The notes under the pieces: generated by a model
What the model was told of the DNA's origin: nothing
Database searches by the model: none
Seen by the model: only the letters and a program-made list of their open reading frames with translations
Source of the DNA: Triglochin maritima
Taxonomy: Eukaryota; Streptophyta; Magnoliopsida; Alismatales; Juncaginaceae
DNA length: 64,000 bases
NCBI GenBank assembly: GCA_963682175.1
Contig: OY821786.1
Coordinates: 27,922,501-27,986,500 of the forward strand
Direction: 5' to 3'
Shown here: positions 35,095 through 45,591 of the stretch, in pieces
Position numbering within the stretch: position 1 is the first letter of the stretch
Layout: each line of letters begins with the position of its first letter
Made by a program: the position numbers and the translations under genes

Positions 35095-35430
35095 TATGAT
35101 TCCATTCTCGACTGATTATGGACACATTATGGAAACATTTTGGAAACATTCTGGACTGATTATAGAAACATTATTGACACATTCTGGACTAATTATGAAG
35201 ACATTCTGGAAACATTATGGACACATTTTTATGGACTGATTCTGGCACATTATGAACACATTTTGTAGTGATTCTGGATACATTATGCACTGATTTTGGA
35301 TACATTATGGATTGATTCTGGCCACATTCTGGAATGATTTTGGACACATTCTGTATGGACTGATTCTGACACATTATAGACACATTCTGGCTTGATTCTG
35401 GATACATTCTGGAATGATTTTGGATACATC
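35095..35430 (+). repeat. Degenerate (GATTCTGGACACATTATG)n minisatellite
   Basis: About sixteen units of roughly 20 bp built from GATTCTGG/GATTATGG and ACACATT/ATACATT blocks. It gives spurious repetitive frames on both strands. Confidence 0.85.
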
Positions 35431-35699
35431 ATATTGCCAAGATCTGTCCCGTTGCAGTTGGTGTTGATGAGTGGTAAGTAGATCATGTAAAATTGTGTTT
35501 TATTTATCAAATCATGATCTCCACACTTTACATCCACACCACCATTTACATCCAAACATATCAATCATTCATAACTCTTGAACATAATCATTACAAACAC
35601 AAACATGTTGTACAAAAGAAAGTGACAAATCATTCATAACTCTTGAAAACACTACAAATACAAAGTTAGAATTTTTCAAGTACTTATCGAACAAATTTA

Positions 35700-36010
35700 G
35701 AATCAAACTTGGACTCCAAAATATGACCACTCAACACATTTCAGTTTCATTCACAACACAAAACCACCCACATCCACAACACTCTCCAAAACCCCTTCGA
35801 CCTCATCGTCATCTCCAAGCTCACCATCTCCCGCATTCATCACCGTCTACAAATGCGACTCCCGGAGACACCCCTCCGGACTTTGTTATTAGTCGTCGAG
35901 GGGACGCTTGTATTCTCTAGGAGACGGAGCTGCACTGGAGACTCAGCCCACGCAGGGATAAGGAAGACGGAATATGAAAGTTTAGGGAGATGGTAGAGTC
36001 GTAGAGTAAT
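35700..36010. other. GC-richer segment in inner MULE, possibly captured
   Basis: A local rise in GC and a 65-codon frame (35723-35920, MTTQHISVSFTTQNHP) suggest a captured gene piece, but no domain is recognisable on either strand. Function unknown. Confidence 0.3.
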
Positions 36011-36184
36011 AAGGGAAGAAAAAAACATTTAAATATGTATTTGGAATCGAACCGTGACATAGATTGTCACGCACACGCACCCTCACCCATGTGATAATAA
36101 AATATTGAAACTGCCACATCAGCATAGCCACATCAACAATCAACTGGGTAGCGTCCCTGACGCCCGCGTCTATATATCATTTCC

Positions 36185-36562
36185 TTTAATATATGAGTTT
36201 GTCTTTTTTAACCTACAGGTTTGTCCTTTTTAAGCTATGTATTTGTCTTTTTTATTATCTATGTTATCATTTTTAAGATACGAGTTTGCCTTTTGTAACT
36301 TATGGGTTTGCTCTTTTTTAAGCGATGAGTTTGTCTTTTTTAATATATAGGTTTGTCTTTTCTATTATCTGTGTTTGTCTTTTTTAACTTATGAGTTTGT
36401 CCTTTTTAATATATGAGTTTGTTCTTTTATCATATGTGTTTGTCACACCCTCCACTTCATATATTAAAAAGAACAAACTCATATATTAAAAAAGACAAAC
36501 ACATATGATAAAAATGATAAACTCATATATTAAAAAAACAAACTCATATCTTAAAAACGACA
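36185..36562. repeat. Minisatellite array, right half with orientation switch
   Basis: 36185-36445 continues the plus-oriented array. After CACACCCTCCACTTC (about 36445-36460) the same unit runs in inverted orientation to 36562 and leads into the right terminal inverted repeat. Confidence 0.85.
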
Positions 36563-36835
36563 AACTCATATATTAAAACAGAAATTACATGTACTCTTCA
36601 TTTTATCATTGTATCTGAAGGTTGCATGAGAATACCAAATGTTGCATTAGGAAAGTAAATGTTACATGAGGAACCATATATTGTATTGGGAAAGTAAAAG
36701 TTGCATGTGACACAAAATAAATAAATCTATTATTTAATTAATTTCAGAAAGTAAAACACATTTGACTTTTGCTGACTGACCACATCATGTGTGTCTAGGA
36801 CGCACCGCGTGTATTTATCATTTTCCTTTGTTTTA

Positions 36836-37385
36836 CCTTGGTTTCACAGGGAAAGTCTTTTGTACTTAAAAAACCAAAAGAAAATGGTTCCTTTTTCCTA
36901 AAATGACACGAACAGAAGAAATGTAAGTGGTAAAGAAAATTCAATCCCCTTCACTTGGTTTTCACAAACCCCTCTACATCCAATAGATTTTTGGGAATTT
37001 AAATCCTTCGGATATTCGACCTACTTGAAATTTGACATCTTTTAAACTTTTACCCCATTGTATTTCAATGTTGGGCTTTCGACTCTCTGGTATTTTGGTC
37101 CTGCTTCACATAGCATTATCCTTGAATAGAGAAAATAATACATGAAATCAATATCTACTTGTTTAACTTTCCGATTATATGGTGCTAATAGACGTTTATT
37201 ATTTTGTTAGTTGTCTACCTAGTGCATATATATTATTATGTGGATAGGAACCGCAAAAGTCATTCCTATTTTCCATCAAACCAGAAGCAATAATTCACTT
37301 GTATTAAATAGATGATTGGTCAGAGTAATTTTGCGTTGTTGACAAACATCAAGGCAGTCAATTTAGGGAAAACTACAGAACTTTT
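36836..37385. other. Spacer downstream of PSB27-H2
   Basis: AT-rich, no frame of note. It would include the 3' UTR of the minus-strand gene just left of 37386. I did not identify a definite polyadenylation signal. Confidence 0.4.
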
Positions 37386-38757
37386 TTACAGGAAAGATTC
37401 AGCAGTTTTCAAATCGTCAAGAATTCCAGATTTGATGTCATCAGGCATTGACGCAAATGGCCCTGCCTTTGAGTAAAATTCAGCCAACGATCGTATTGCC
37501 TTCTCGATCGCAATATATGATTCCTGAAACCAACAAAGAGAATTCATTGTGATTTGTGAAGTGACCGAATCTGACTTGTAGGGTGCATGATTGAAATGCG
37601 AAGATGAAGCAATAATCCAGTTCAATAAGGCCACAAATGTCACTCAAATTTGGTTTAAAGATACAGACATGATCTTAAAAACCTCAACGCCCAGTCTCCC
37701 TAAGTTCAGCATCCAAATCAAAATCAAAATCCCAGCCAATACAATTGCAGATGGGATTAGTGTTTACTAATGATCTTTTTCTTTAAGAAATACCCTGCAG
37801 AAATCTCAATTTTTGAATTCACAAAATTGAACAACTTGATCAAAGCAAAGTCTGAAAAAAATTGCTATGGTTAATCTGAATGAACTTTTTCATTTTTGAA
37901 ACTGAAGAGCTTAAAAAGCCTATCCCTAGGGGGGAAATCTCTCAGACATTTCGTCAATCGAAATACCAATTTCAGCAAAGTCAAGGCTACAAAAATCTAC
38001 GAAAGGAACACATAGTAACGCATATATAGTACAATATTAATCAACAATAAGTCCAAATTCAGAAAATAAAAGAATTATGGCGGATGGGATTCACTAACGT
38101 TTACGATTATAATAACTAGAGAATGTGTAGTTTTATTTCCCAAAAAATCTTATCGTAACACATAGAAGCAGGATTCAAAAGTTACCTCGGCCGATACCGA
38201 AGATTGCCCCCTCCATCCACTCAAAAACTCTCGAATCGACTCCTTTGCAGCATCTGCACTTCTTCTGAACTTAGCAACGTCCTTCGAGTCCTTGTCCAAC
38301 GACTCCCTTAATGTTTTCACTACTTCTCTTGCAGACTTCAAGTACGCCTTTGGTAACACCTTACCCATCTTTGTTTTCTCGTTAGGATCGAGTAACGACT
38401 TGAGCGACTCAATAACACCCTCATCTCCACCAATTTCAGAATTTGGATTGTTTATTTCGGCCTTAGCCATCAATGGTGCTGAACCCCAAGCATTTAACAA
38501 GGGGATCAGCAAAGAGCCAGTGCTGATCAAAATATTTCTTCTGGCGGTTAAGATGTCACATTTAATTCTTGAATGCGAATAAGCTGTTCTGTTGCAGTCA
38601 TAGAAGTAATAAGGATGCAATCCAACCCATCTAAAACATATTTACGAGGGACATTTTTTTATGATTTGCTACCTTCAGAATTGACTTTTTGAAGCTTCTG
38701 ACTTGGACTTGCGACGGTGGTGAAAGAGTTCTTAAACATGGAGAAGGAGAATGCCAT
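37386..38757 (-). CDS. PSB27-H2: PSB27-H2 (LPA19-like) thylakoid-lumen PSII assembly factor
   Basis: Three exons on the minus strand: 38757-38673, 38583-38186 and 37523-37386. Introns (89 and 662 bp) have GT-AG ends, phases 1 and 0, and give 206 residues. ATG context is CAAATGG. Residues 1-42 look like a chloroplast transit peptide. RR at 43-44, a hydrophobic stretch to about 60 and AKA at 68-70 form a twin-arginine-type lumenal targeting signal. The mature part has SLLDPNEKTKMGKVLPKAY, FRRSADAAKESIREFLSGWR and FYSKAGPFASMPDDIKSGIL, features of the Psb27 family and specifically the H2/LPA19 form, which helps C-terminal processing of the D1 precursor. All exons are intact. It is the only clear host gene here. 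Family assignment is from memory of conserved blocks. Confidence 0.88.
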
Positions 38758-39795
38758 TTGAAGCAGGACTCAAGCTATAACACTCGAGCAGGACTTCCAA
38801 TTCCGGCTACTCTTGCATATAACTAGGACACCTGTTCATGGAAATTGTCAGACGACAAAGATATTAAAACTACAAATTTGTTAAGCATTTTAGTTAAGTC
38901 TTAATAATCGAACTTGCTCTTTTGTTAGCTGGAATTTATGAGAGCAAATACCAATTGATAATTATTTTAAAGCTACAAGTTGATAAAAATGTTGAAATTA
39001 CTGGAGTCAGTAAACATTAAACCAACGTTCAGAATCTAACATTGTATTTGGTTGTCTATACATGAAAAGAGCATAATACTCACCCACACTTTCTTAAGCA
39101 GCATAAGCACATAATTGGGAATGTTACAAAATCTACGTGTTGACGAACTCGATGTTCAAAACTTCTTCCAAAACCAATAACTTAGAAAGGTCATTTTCCG
39201 GCTCCGATTCCCATTCCCCTTCGGTTTTCCCACAAACCACTCACACTTTCCCGTTTCTACTCCACTTCTCATGTAAATCATCCTCATCCATTGCAATGTC
39301 ACATTCCAAAACAAACATAAGAATAAGTGAACAACAAACAAGAATGACAACCACCCAAAACCCTAAAAAATATTTATGAGCACTTTGACTCGATTGAAAC
39401 ATTGTAGACAATATTTCGTGAAAACCCCCTCAAATAGTCTGTTAAACTGCCCTTCACCAAAGTACTAAGAAACATGAAAAAATGGTCTAGACGAATAACC
39501 AAACTTTCAAAACTACATGAGACGTGATGGGCACAGACTACTACTTCGGTGGAAGAAATCACAAATTATGCAGAAAAAACACAAGTACAACAAAACAGAC
39601 ACCAAATTTACCTGAAAAAACATGTTAATGTGGAAAAATAATTGGTTTTGGGTGAGCCAGAAATCTTACAAACTTGCGATCTCCACACCAAAATTGGAGC
39701 AGAAATGTTGAGTGTGAAAGAAAGCAAAGGTGTGGGTGGTATCTTATGATATCCTATCATATCTTCTTCTCAATCATCATATCACACGTTCTCGT
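38758..39795 (-). other. PSB27-H2 5' leader or leader intron region
   Basis: No coding frame continues upstream of the ATG at 38757. The segment is AT-rich, with small frames on both strands (39137-39379 plus, 39156-39350 minus) that lack domains. Probably 5' UTR plus a possible leader intron. Transcript evidence would decide. Confidence 0.4.
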
Positions 39796-39804
39796 CTTTA
39801 TATA
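39796..39804 (-). promoter_or_regulatory. Candidate TATA box of PSB27-H2
   Basis: On the minus strand TATATAAAG, followed by GACGAGAACGTGTGATATG and ATAGGATATCATAAGATACC (I-box-like GATA words, ACGT core). It lies about 1.04 kb upstream of the ATG, so the 5' UTR would have to be long or contain an intron. Both are inference. Confidence 0.4.
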
Positions 39805-39814
39805 CTGGATAAGG

Positions 39815-40090
39815 TTGTAAACAGGGTTCGTGGGTGGTTATAAACTACTCTACCCGATTAGTTAAATGGTTCGCGGTTCTGCTAGAAACTTACTTATTTT
39901 TACTTCTACCCATGACTCTACCTGCCCGGTTAAATTAAATGATTTTGGGCGGTTATATGGTTAAAACTTAGTGTATACTAGAATGGATAGAAAAACGGAG
40001 TAAATGGTTAAATGATGTAAATTTTCTCTTAATTCTACCCGGTTCAGTTTTTTCGTCAACATCAATCAGAGGTGTCAGACATTTACTTGA
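39815..40090. repeat. Possible hAT-type MITE remnant upstream of PSB27-H2
   Basis: Begins GGTTGTAAACAGGGTTCGTG and contains repeated CTACCCG(A/G)(T/G)TTA and AAATGGTTAAATG words, similar in style to 2787-2980. It ends near GAGGTGTCAGACA. No target duplication confirmed. Confidence 0.3.
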
Positions 40091-40539
40091 ACTGACATTT
40101 CCTATTATAAAATACAATTCTAGACTTTAATAGCCAAATAAATTTGGGAACCCAAGTCCAAAATCAGAGAATGAATCATGGTAAGCAAACAAAGCAGTTC
40201 ACAAATCACAACAATGGAATGAAATGAAATTAATAAATGAAGAGAGACCACGATCACAAATCCAATCGCTGCCTCCTCATGCAGATAAAAATGAGGTATT
40301 TCAAAACAAATACGCCAACACAACTCAAAAAAGGGAGGAGAGGAAGAGAGGAGACGAGGCGTGGAGGCTGGAGTCTTGCCTTCTTGGAGTGGAAGAGGCT
40401 GGATCCTTGATTGGAGAGGAAGAGGGGCTGGGGGTATGTTAGGAAAAAGAAAGTAGGGTTTGTTTTTTGTTTTTTTGGTATCTTAGAAAATTGGGAATAC
40501 AAATTATTTATATATATATTATTTATAATAATATATTTA
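40091..40539. other. Spacer, no recognisable gene
   Basis: A purine-rich stretch (40325-40455) gives overlapping frames on both strands without domains. Nothing else is supportable. Confidence 0.4.
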
Positions 40540-40695
40540 TATATGGAATTTTTTATAATAATCATAGAAAAAAATGGGCAAAATATAAGACTTGACAATT
40601 TATGTGGCTATATATGAGAAATAAAAACGATACCCAAAAAATCATTTTCATACATTGAATATCGTTTTCAATTATGAAAATGACATCACAAATAT
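40540..40695 (+). repeat. Dispersed repeat, copy 2
   Basis: Same orientation as 2985-3135: AAAATATAA(G/A)ACTT, then AAACGATACCCAAAAAATCA and CATTTTCATACA(A/T)TGAA-like text. It lies between PSB27-H2 and the Copia-3 LTR. 40696-41165 adds only AT-rich spacer and a GGGGCGGAACCAGGGTGG string at 41044. Confidence 0.5.
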
Positions 40696-41165
40696 TATTT
40701 TTAAAATGAAAAAGTTTTTCTTATTTATTTGTTTTATTTTGTTATGAAACTTCATAGTACACATAAATTTTCGTATTTTTTATGAGATCATCAAATTTGT
40801 TGAATCATACTTGGATATTAGAGTAAAGATTTGAGGATTTGTGAAAGCCACATATTAGTTTTAGAGGAATCAAAGTACCAAGCAGAGCAAGTATCTATTT
40901 AATGAGCAAGAATCATACTTCGGTTCTTATATTATCTCTTGTCAAAATAGATAAATGAAATCTAGACAGAATTACTGTATGAAGTTATTTATTAATATGT
41001 CCATGGTTTGCCTTTGAGAATATATATAACATGTTTTCACTTCAGGGGCGGAACCAGGGTGGAGCATATGACGGCTGAAGTTGAACAAAAATAGAGCATA
41101 TGAAGGTTGAAACACGACCCCAAATTTTCTAAATTTTCAATGAAATAGTAGGGTATTACTGCTAA

Positions 41166-41372
41166 GAAGCAGAAGTAAATAATCCACTAGAATGGGTGTT
41201 ACCGTGCATCACATCACATGTATTTAGATGATGTTTGTTACCGTGCATCAATGGCATAATAGAATTGTACAAGTCACCCAATAGCAGGTTGACACGTGTA
41301 TATCAATCTAACACCCATAACAAATCACAATTCCCTAACCATTATCTAGGAATACATGTAAGCCTTGTTTCC
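41166..41372 (-). repeat. Copia-3 3' LTR, main part
   Basis: Read on the minus strand: GGAAACAAGGCTTACATG to CTGCTTCTTAGCA, matching 4785-5004 with substitutions. The first bases of the LTR (TATTAGGAAA) lie at 42941-42932, beyond the solo LTR. Confidence 0.85.
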
Positions 41373-42931
41373 TGATTGAATCAGTTAAAATATCGCAAGT
41401 GCACGGTCACGTTGAAGCGGTGGCAAATACGGGTCGGTCCACTGGGAATGCGTGCGAGTTGAATTCACGATACTCGAGTGTGGAAGAAGAAGAGGGAGAG
41501 AGATTCGACCGAAAACACACTACGACGCGTAGGAAATCGGAAAACAATACAAAAAAACTAAACTCTTTAGGGGTAGAAAGAGAAAGTGAATATGAAAATA
41601 TGTGTGTGTGTTCAAATGTACTTATCAAAACATGTCATACATGAAATCCATACAACTTAACTCCAACTTTGCCTCCACATGAAATAAGATAAAACATTAT
41701 CATTAAAATATACAAGACAATAATTGAAATGAAGCTAATATGTTCACATACATCATGACTCAAATCCAACTATGTCTCCACATAAAATAAGATTTATCAC
41801 AATCCTTAAAACATACAAGACATTAATTAGGATAAAGTCAACATGAGCATATGCATGCACATGTCTTGTTTCCTTCTTCCACTCAATCTTTATCCTCACC
41901 TCATCATTCCCCATGAAATAGACTCACTAATCTAAGCATATGCTATGCTAAGCTTCATTCAAGAGCATTAACACATCAAAGATAAGAGTGAAATCTCATT
42001 AGATGGTTATGGAAATCATGTAAGGCCTAAAGGATTAAGATTAACACACACTACTACATCACATGATCAAATCACATTCTCTCCCCCCCAATGGGGATTG
42101 ACTACTCATTACTCATCTTTACATTAAAGAAAGCATAAAAATAACATTAACCCATAAGGAAAATGAAGAAAAATAAGATTAAACAAATAACAACATCAAA
42201 GAAATTGCATCAAAGTAAAGACATTAATGGAAAGAACAAGAACTAAACTAGATTAAAAAAATAAAAATACAAAGTTTGCTCCTCTCCACCTCCTTATTTA
42301 CATTACTAAAACAGGAAACTAAAACTTACTTTAATGGGGGAAAGTGGAAGAAGAAGTGGAGAGAATGGATTACAATGGTATTTATAGAAGAAATAAGGGT
42401 TTGGATGGATCTGACAGCAATCTGACGGCTGTCATAACTTTCTCTATACTTTGGTGCACCCAATTAATCAATTCTGAGCCACGGGAGAAATTGGGGATCA
42501 TTTGGACCAATATGATCCGCCCGTAGCGGATCGTTTGCGCCTGATCGGTCCCAATTTCTTCCATGAGCTTAAATGTTGTAATTTGCACATTGGGTGAAGC
42601 CCTGGTCCAATGTCTTGAACCAATTTGAGTTTAATTGGTGAAATATGATCTGGTTCAAGTCATGTGTCACAATACTTTGCATTTCACAATCAGGTCCCTC
42701 CGGGTTTCACTTGAGTCCTTCCTGATTTGCGATCCAGTCCTTGTGCATTACAAATGGGTCCAAAAGTCTTCAATTCAGCCCATTCTTGTTGCATTCAAAT
42801 CATTTTTGTTCCATTTTTCCCTTCTTTATTACTTAACACCTGAAACACTACAACAACACTCGAGTAACACAATTTTAGGGTAAAGTAAATGATATATAGC
42901 ATGAATGCGATGTATGATATGCTACTAATCA
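41373..42931 (-). repeat. Solo gypsy LTR with TTTCC target duplication
   Basis: 1559 bp, minus-strand ends TGATTAGTAGCATATC and ACTGATTCAATCA. It is flanked by TTTCC at 41368-41372 and 42932-42936 (GGAAA on the minus strand), a clean 5-bp duplication. Inside, the GTGCACTTGCG, AATACGGGTCG (plus strand) and CCCCAATGGGGAT strings place it in the Gypsy-1 LTR superfamily. No internal sequence, so a typical LTR-LTR recombination product. Confidence 0.9.
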
Positions 42932-42944
42932 TTTCCTAATACTC

Positions 42945-45591
42945 CCTGCGAGCTAGGCATGGGAAAAAGGCCTAGTTTGGAAGTAAGCTTGTGAAACAAG
43001 GTCTTAAGCAGTGGCTTTGTAAACAAATCAACATCTTGATCAGCTGCACGAGTGAAGCGAGTAATGAGCTCACCAAAAGTCACCTTCTCCCTTACATAAT
43101 GATAATGCATGGCAATATGCTTAGAGCGTATGTGAAAAACTGAATTAACAGTCATCTGGATAGCACTTTTGTTGTCACGAAAGATTATTAGTGGCTGCTT
43201 CAAATAGACACCTAAGTCTTTAAGTAGAAATTGTGTCCAGGTTAGATCAGTTGTGGTTGAAGACATTGCCCTATACTTGGCTTCACAACTGGAAGTAGAA
43301 ACACTAGGTTGCTTCTTTGCAGACCATGCTATGCAATTTACACCTAGATATACACAAAAAACATGTTGCTGATCTCCTTGTACTCGGGCATCCTACCCAA
43401 TCTGCATCATTTGAATGCATATAAATGGAAAGGAGATGCAACTTGCAGAAAGTCCTTGTTCCAAGGTGCCATTTAAGTACCTTAAAATGTGTTTCACCTT
43501 AGCATAGTGAGAGGTAGTGGGAGTCTGCATAAATTGAGAGACAAAATTGACAGAATAGGCAAGATCTGGTCTTGTTATAGTCAAATATTGTAGAGATCCA
43601 ACTAGCATTCTAAAGTGTGTTACGTCAGCAAATGGTGCAACAACTTCATCTTGCCTTCCTTTAATAGCCATAGGTGTAGCTAGATGTTTTGCTTCATTTA
43701 AGCCAGCTTTCTTGAGAATGTCCTGAGCATATCTTCTTTGAGTAAAAAATAAACCTTCTGCGGATCTGGACACTTCAATGCCTAAGAAGAAATGAAGATC
43801 ACCCAGATCTTTCAAAGCAAAAAGTTGGTGGAGTGTAGAGATGAACTCAGAGAGATAGGATGATGAATTTCCCGTGAGTATCATGTCATCAACATATAGT
43901 AAAAGCACAAGAATTCCTTTTGAAGATCTTTGAATAAACATGGAAGGGTCAGCCATGCTACAAAAGAAGCCCCGGTCAAGGAGAAATGAACTAAATCTGT
44001 CAAATCAAGCACCTTGTGCTTGTTTAAGGCAATACAAAACCTTATGTAGCTTACAAACATATGTAGGATGTTGAGGATCTTCAAAACCAGTGGGCTGAGA
44101 TATATAAACACATTCTTGTAGTTTGCCATGTAGAAAAGCATTCTTGACATCCAGTTGTCGAATCTCACATCCTTGCATAACTGCTATTGAAAGCACAAGT
44201 CTAATGCTTGTTGGTCGTATAACTGGTGAGAAAGTTTCTAGATAGTCAATCTCTTCTTTTTGCTTAAATCCGTGTGCTACAATTCTTGTCTTGAATCTAT
44301 CCACATTGCATGTTGCATTTAACTTGACCTTGAATATCCATTTTGAGGCAATGACATTCATATCAGTTATCTGGGAACTAGGCTTCATGTCTTGTTTGTA
44401 GCTAAGGCTTGCATTTCTTCTTGCATAGCACTAACCCACTTAGGATCATTAAGTGCCTGATTGGCAGTTGTTGGAGGAGATGAAATCTCAGCTAGACATG
44501 AAATGTACTTGAGATTTAGTTTTCTTGTTCCTGATTTTGCTCTTGTTTGCATGTGATGTGTCTAGAGGAGGGGGTTGTGACTCAGAAATAGCAAGTGAGA
44601 CTGCAATTTGCTGACTTGAAGACGAAGATGAAGCATGACTTGAAACATTTGTAGCCATAGGGTCAAAACTTGGCAGCACAGACTCACCAATCTCTGATGT
44701 GCTATTTTGGATATTAGAATATGTGATTTCTTTTTGAGATAACTCAACATTTGGATGGTGAAATATAGACTTGTCCATAAGCCCAATTAATGGTGGGAAT
44801 AAAGTGAAGTAATTTTGCTCCTAAATGTCAAGTATCAGTAGCAATAGACTCAGAGGGAGATTGTTCAACAAGTGAATCATCAATCCAATCATGATAAGTA
44901 GTAAGATCTACTGTAGAGCTAGATAAATTGCTACTGGAGCTAGACTTAGAATTAATAAAATGGTAACAGGTCTCATCAAAGATTACATGTCTAGAAACAT
45001 ATAGTTTTTAGTAGGTATATGAAGACATTTATATCCTTTATGAGTATTACTATACCCTAGGGATACACAAGGAAGAGAGTGAGGAGAGAACTTATCTTTA
45101 TCATATCCTTTAAGATGTGGAAAACACGTTGTGCCAAATATTTGAAAGGAGGTGTAGTGAGGCTCATGATTGAACAACTTCTTAAAGGGAACTGCAAATC
45201 CATTGGTCTTGCTTGGAACTTTGTTCAGTATATGCATTGCAGTACTAAATCTTCCACTCAATACTTGTAAGGAGTTTGACTTGCCTGCATTAAACACAAG
45301 CTCATTCCTACTATTGTCCTATGAAACCTTTCAGCCACACCATTTTGTTCTGGTGTGTGTGTACAAGATTGTTGTAGAACCACACCTTGTTTAGATAGGT
45401 GTTATTTAAAGAGATTAGATACAAATTCTCCTCCACCATCACATTGAAACACTCTTATAGAAGAGTTAAATTGCTTAGCTCTATATTGCTCAAATAACAA
45501 GAAACATTCAAAAAAAATTGTGATTTATTCTTCAAAGAGTATAACCATACAAACTTTGTATACGCATCAACAAAACTAGCACAATATCTAT
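42945..45591 (-). pseudogene. Copia-3 integrase, reverse transcriptase and RNase H remnant
   Basis: Minus-strand frames in order: about 45591-45520 integrase core (SFVDAYTKFVWLYSLKNKS), 45297-44983 integrase C-terminal part (NKVPSKTNGFAVPFKKLF; IFGTTCFPHL), 44778-44400 linker, 44388-44005 reverse transcriptase (SKWIFKVKLNA; LDVKNAFLHGKL), 43956-43393 with LLYVDDMILTGNSS, and 43266-42925 RNase H (FRDNKSAIQMTVN; DLFTKPLLKTLF). Frameshifts between these blocks show decay. It belongs to a short-LTR copia lineage, perhaps Ale-like. Confidence 0.85.

Larger units (their letters stand above)
34958..36184. mobile_element. Mutator-like element (inner), nested in the array
   Basis: Left end AGGTGATGATACACGGATG, right end inward GGAAATGATATATAGACGCG. 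TTTAATATA lies at both flanks (34949-34957 and 36185-36193), a 9-bp duplication within the minisatellite (alignment of the ends is ambiguous by one base). Its ends resemble those of the outer element, so the two are relatives. Contents: a 20-bp minisatellite (35095-35430) and a possible captured fragment (35700-36000). Confidence 0.75.
34232..36826. mobile_element. Mutator-like element (outer), 9-bp target duplication
   Basis: Left terminus GGGTCCTTGTACACGGACGC, right terminus inward GGAAAATGATAAATACACGC. Long imperfect terminal inverted repeats continue for over 200 bp (34285-34460 against 36580-36770; for example CAGCAAAAGTCAAATGT and TTTATTTATTTTGTGTCA). The perfect 9-bp TTTGTTTTA flanks it at 34223-34231 and 36827-36835. 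The interior is a minisatellite plus a nested relative. No MuDR-type transposase seen, so non-autonomous. Confidence 0.8.
41166..45591 (-). mobile_element. Copia-3, minus-strand copia element, split
   Basis: From right to left: integrase core (cut at 45591 by Gypsy-2), reverse transcriptase, RNase H, polypurine tract (GCAGGGAG, read minus), and 3' LTR in two pieces (42941-42932, then 41372-41166) because a solo gypsy LTR inserted into it. The LTR matches Copia-1 at 4780-5004. Gag, protease and the 5' LTR are absent from the window and do not reappear after Gypsy-2. Confidence 0.85.

Noticed and set aside
39137..39379. 80-codon plus frame upstream of PSB27-H2
   Set aside because: It lies opposite the presumed leader of the gene, and the composition is Ser/Thr-rich without a domain.
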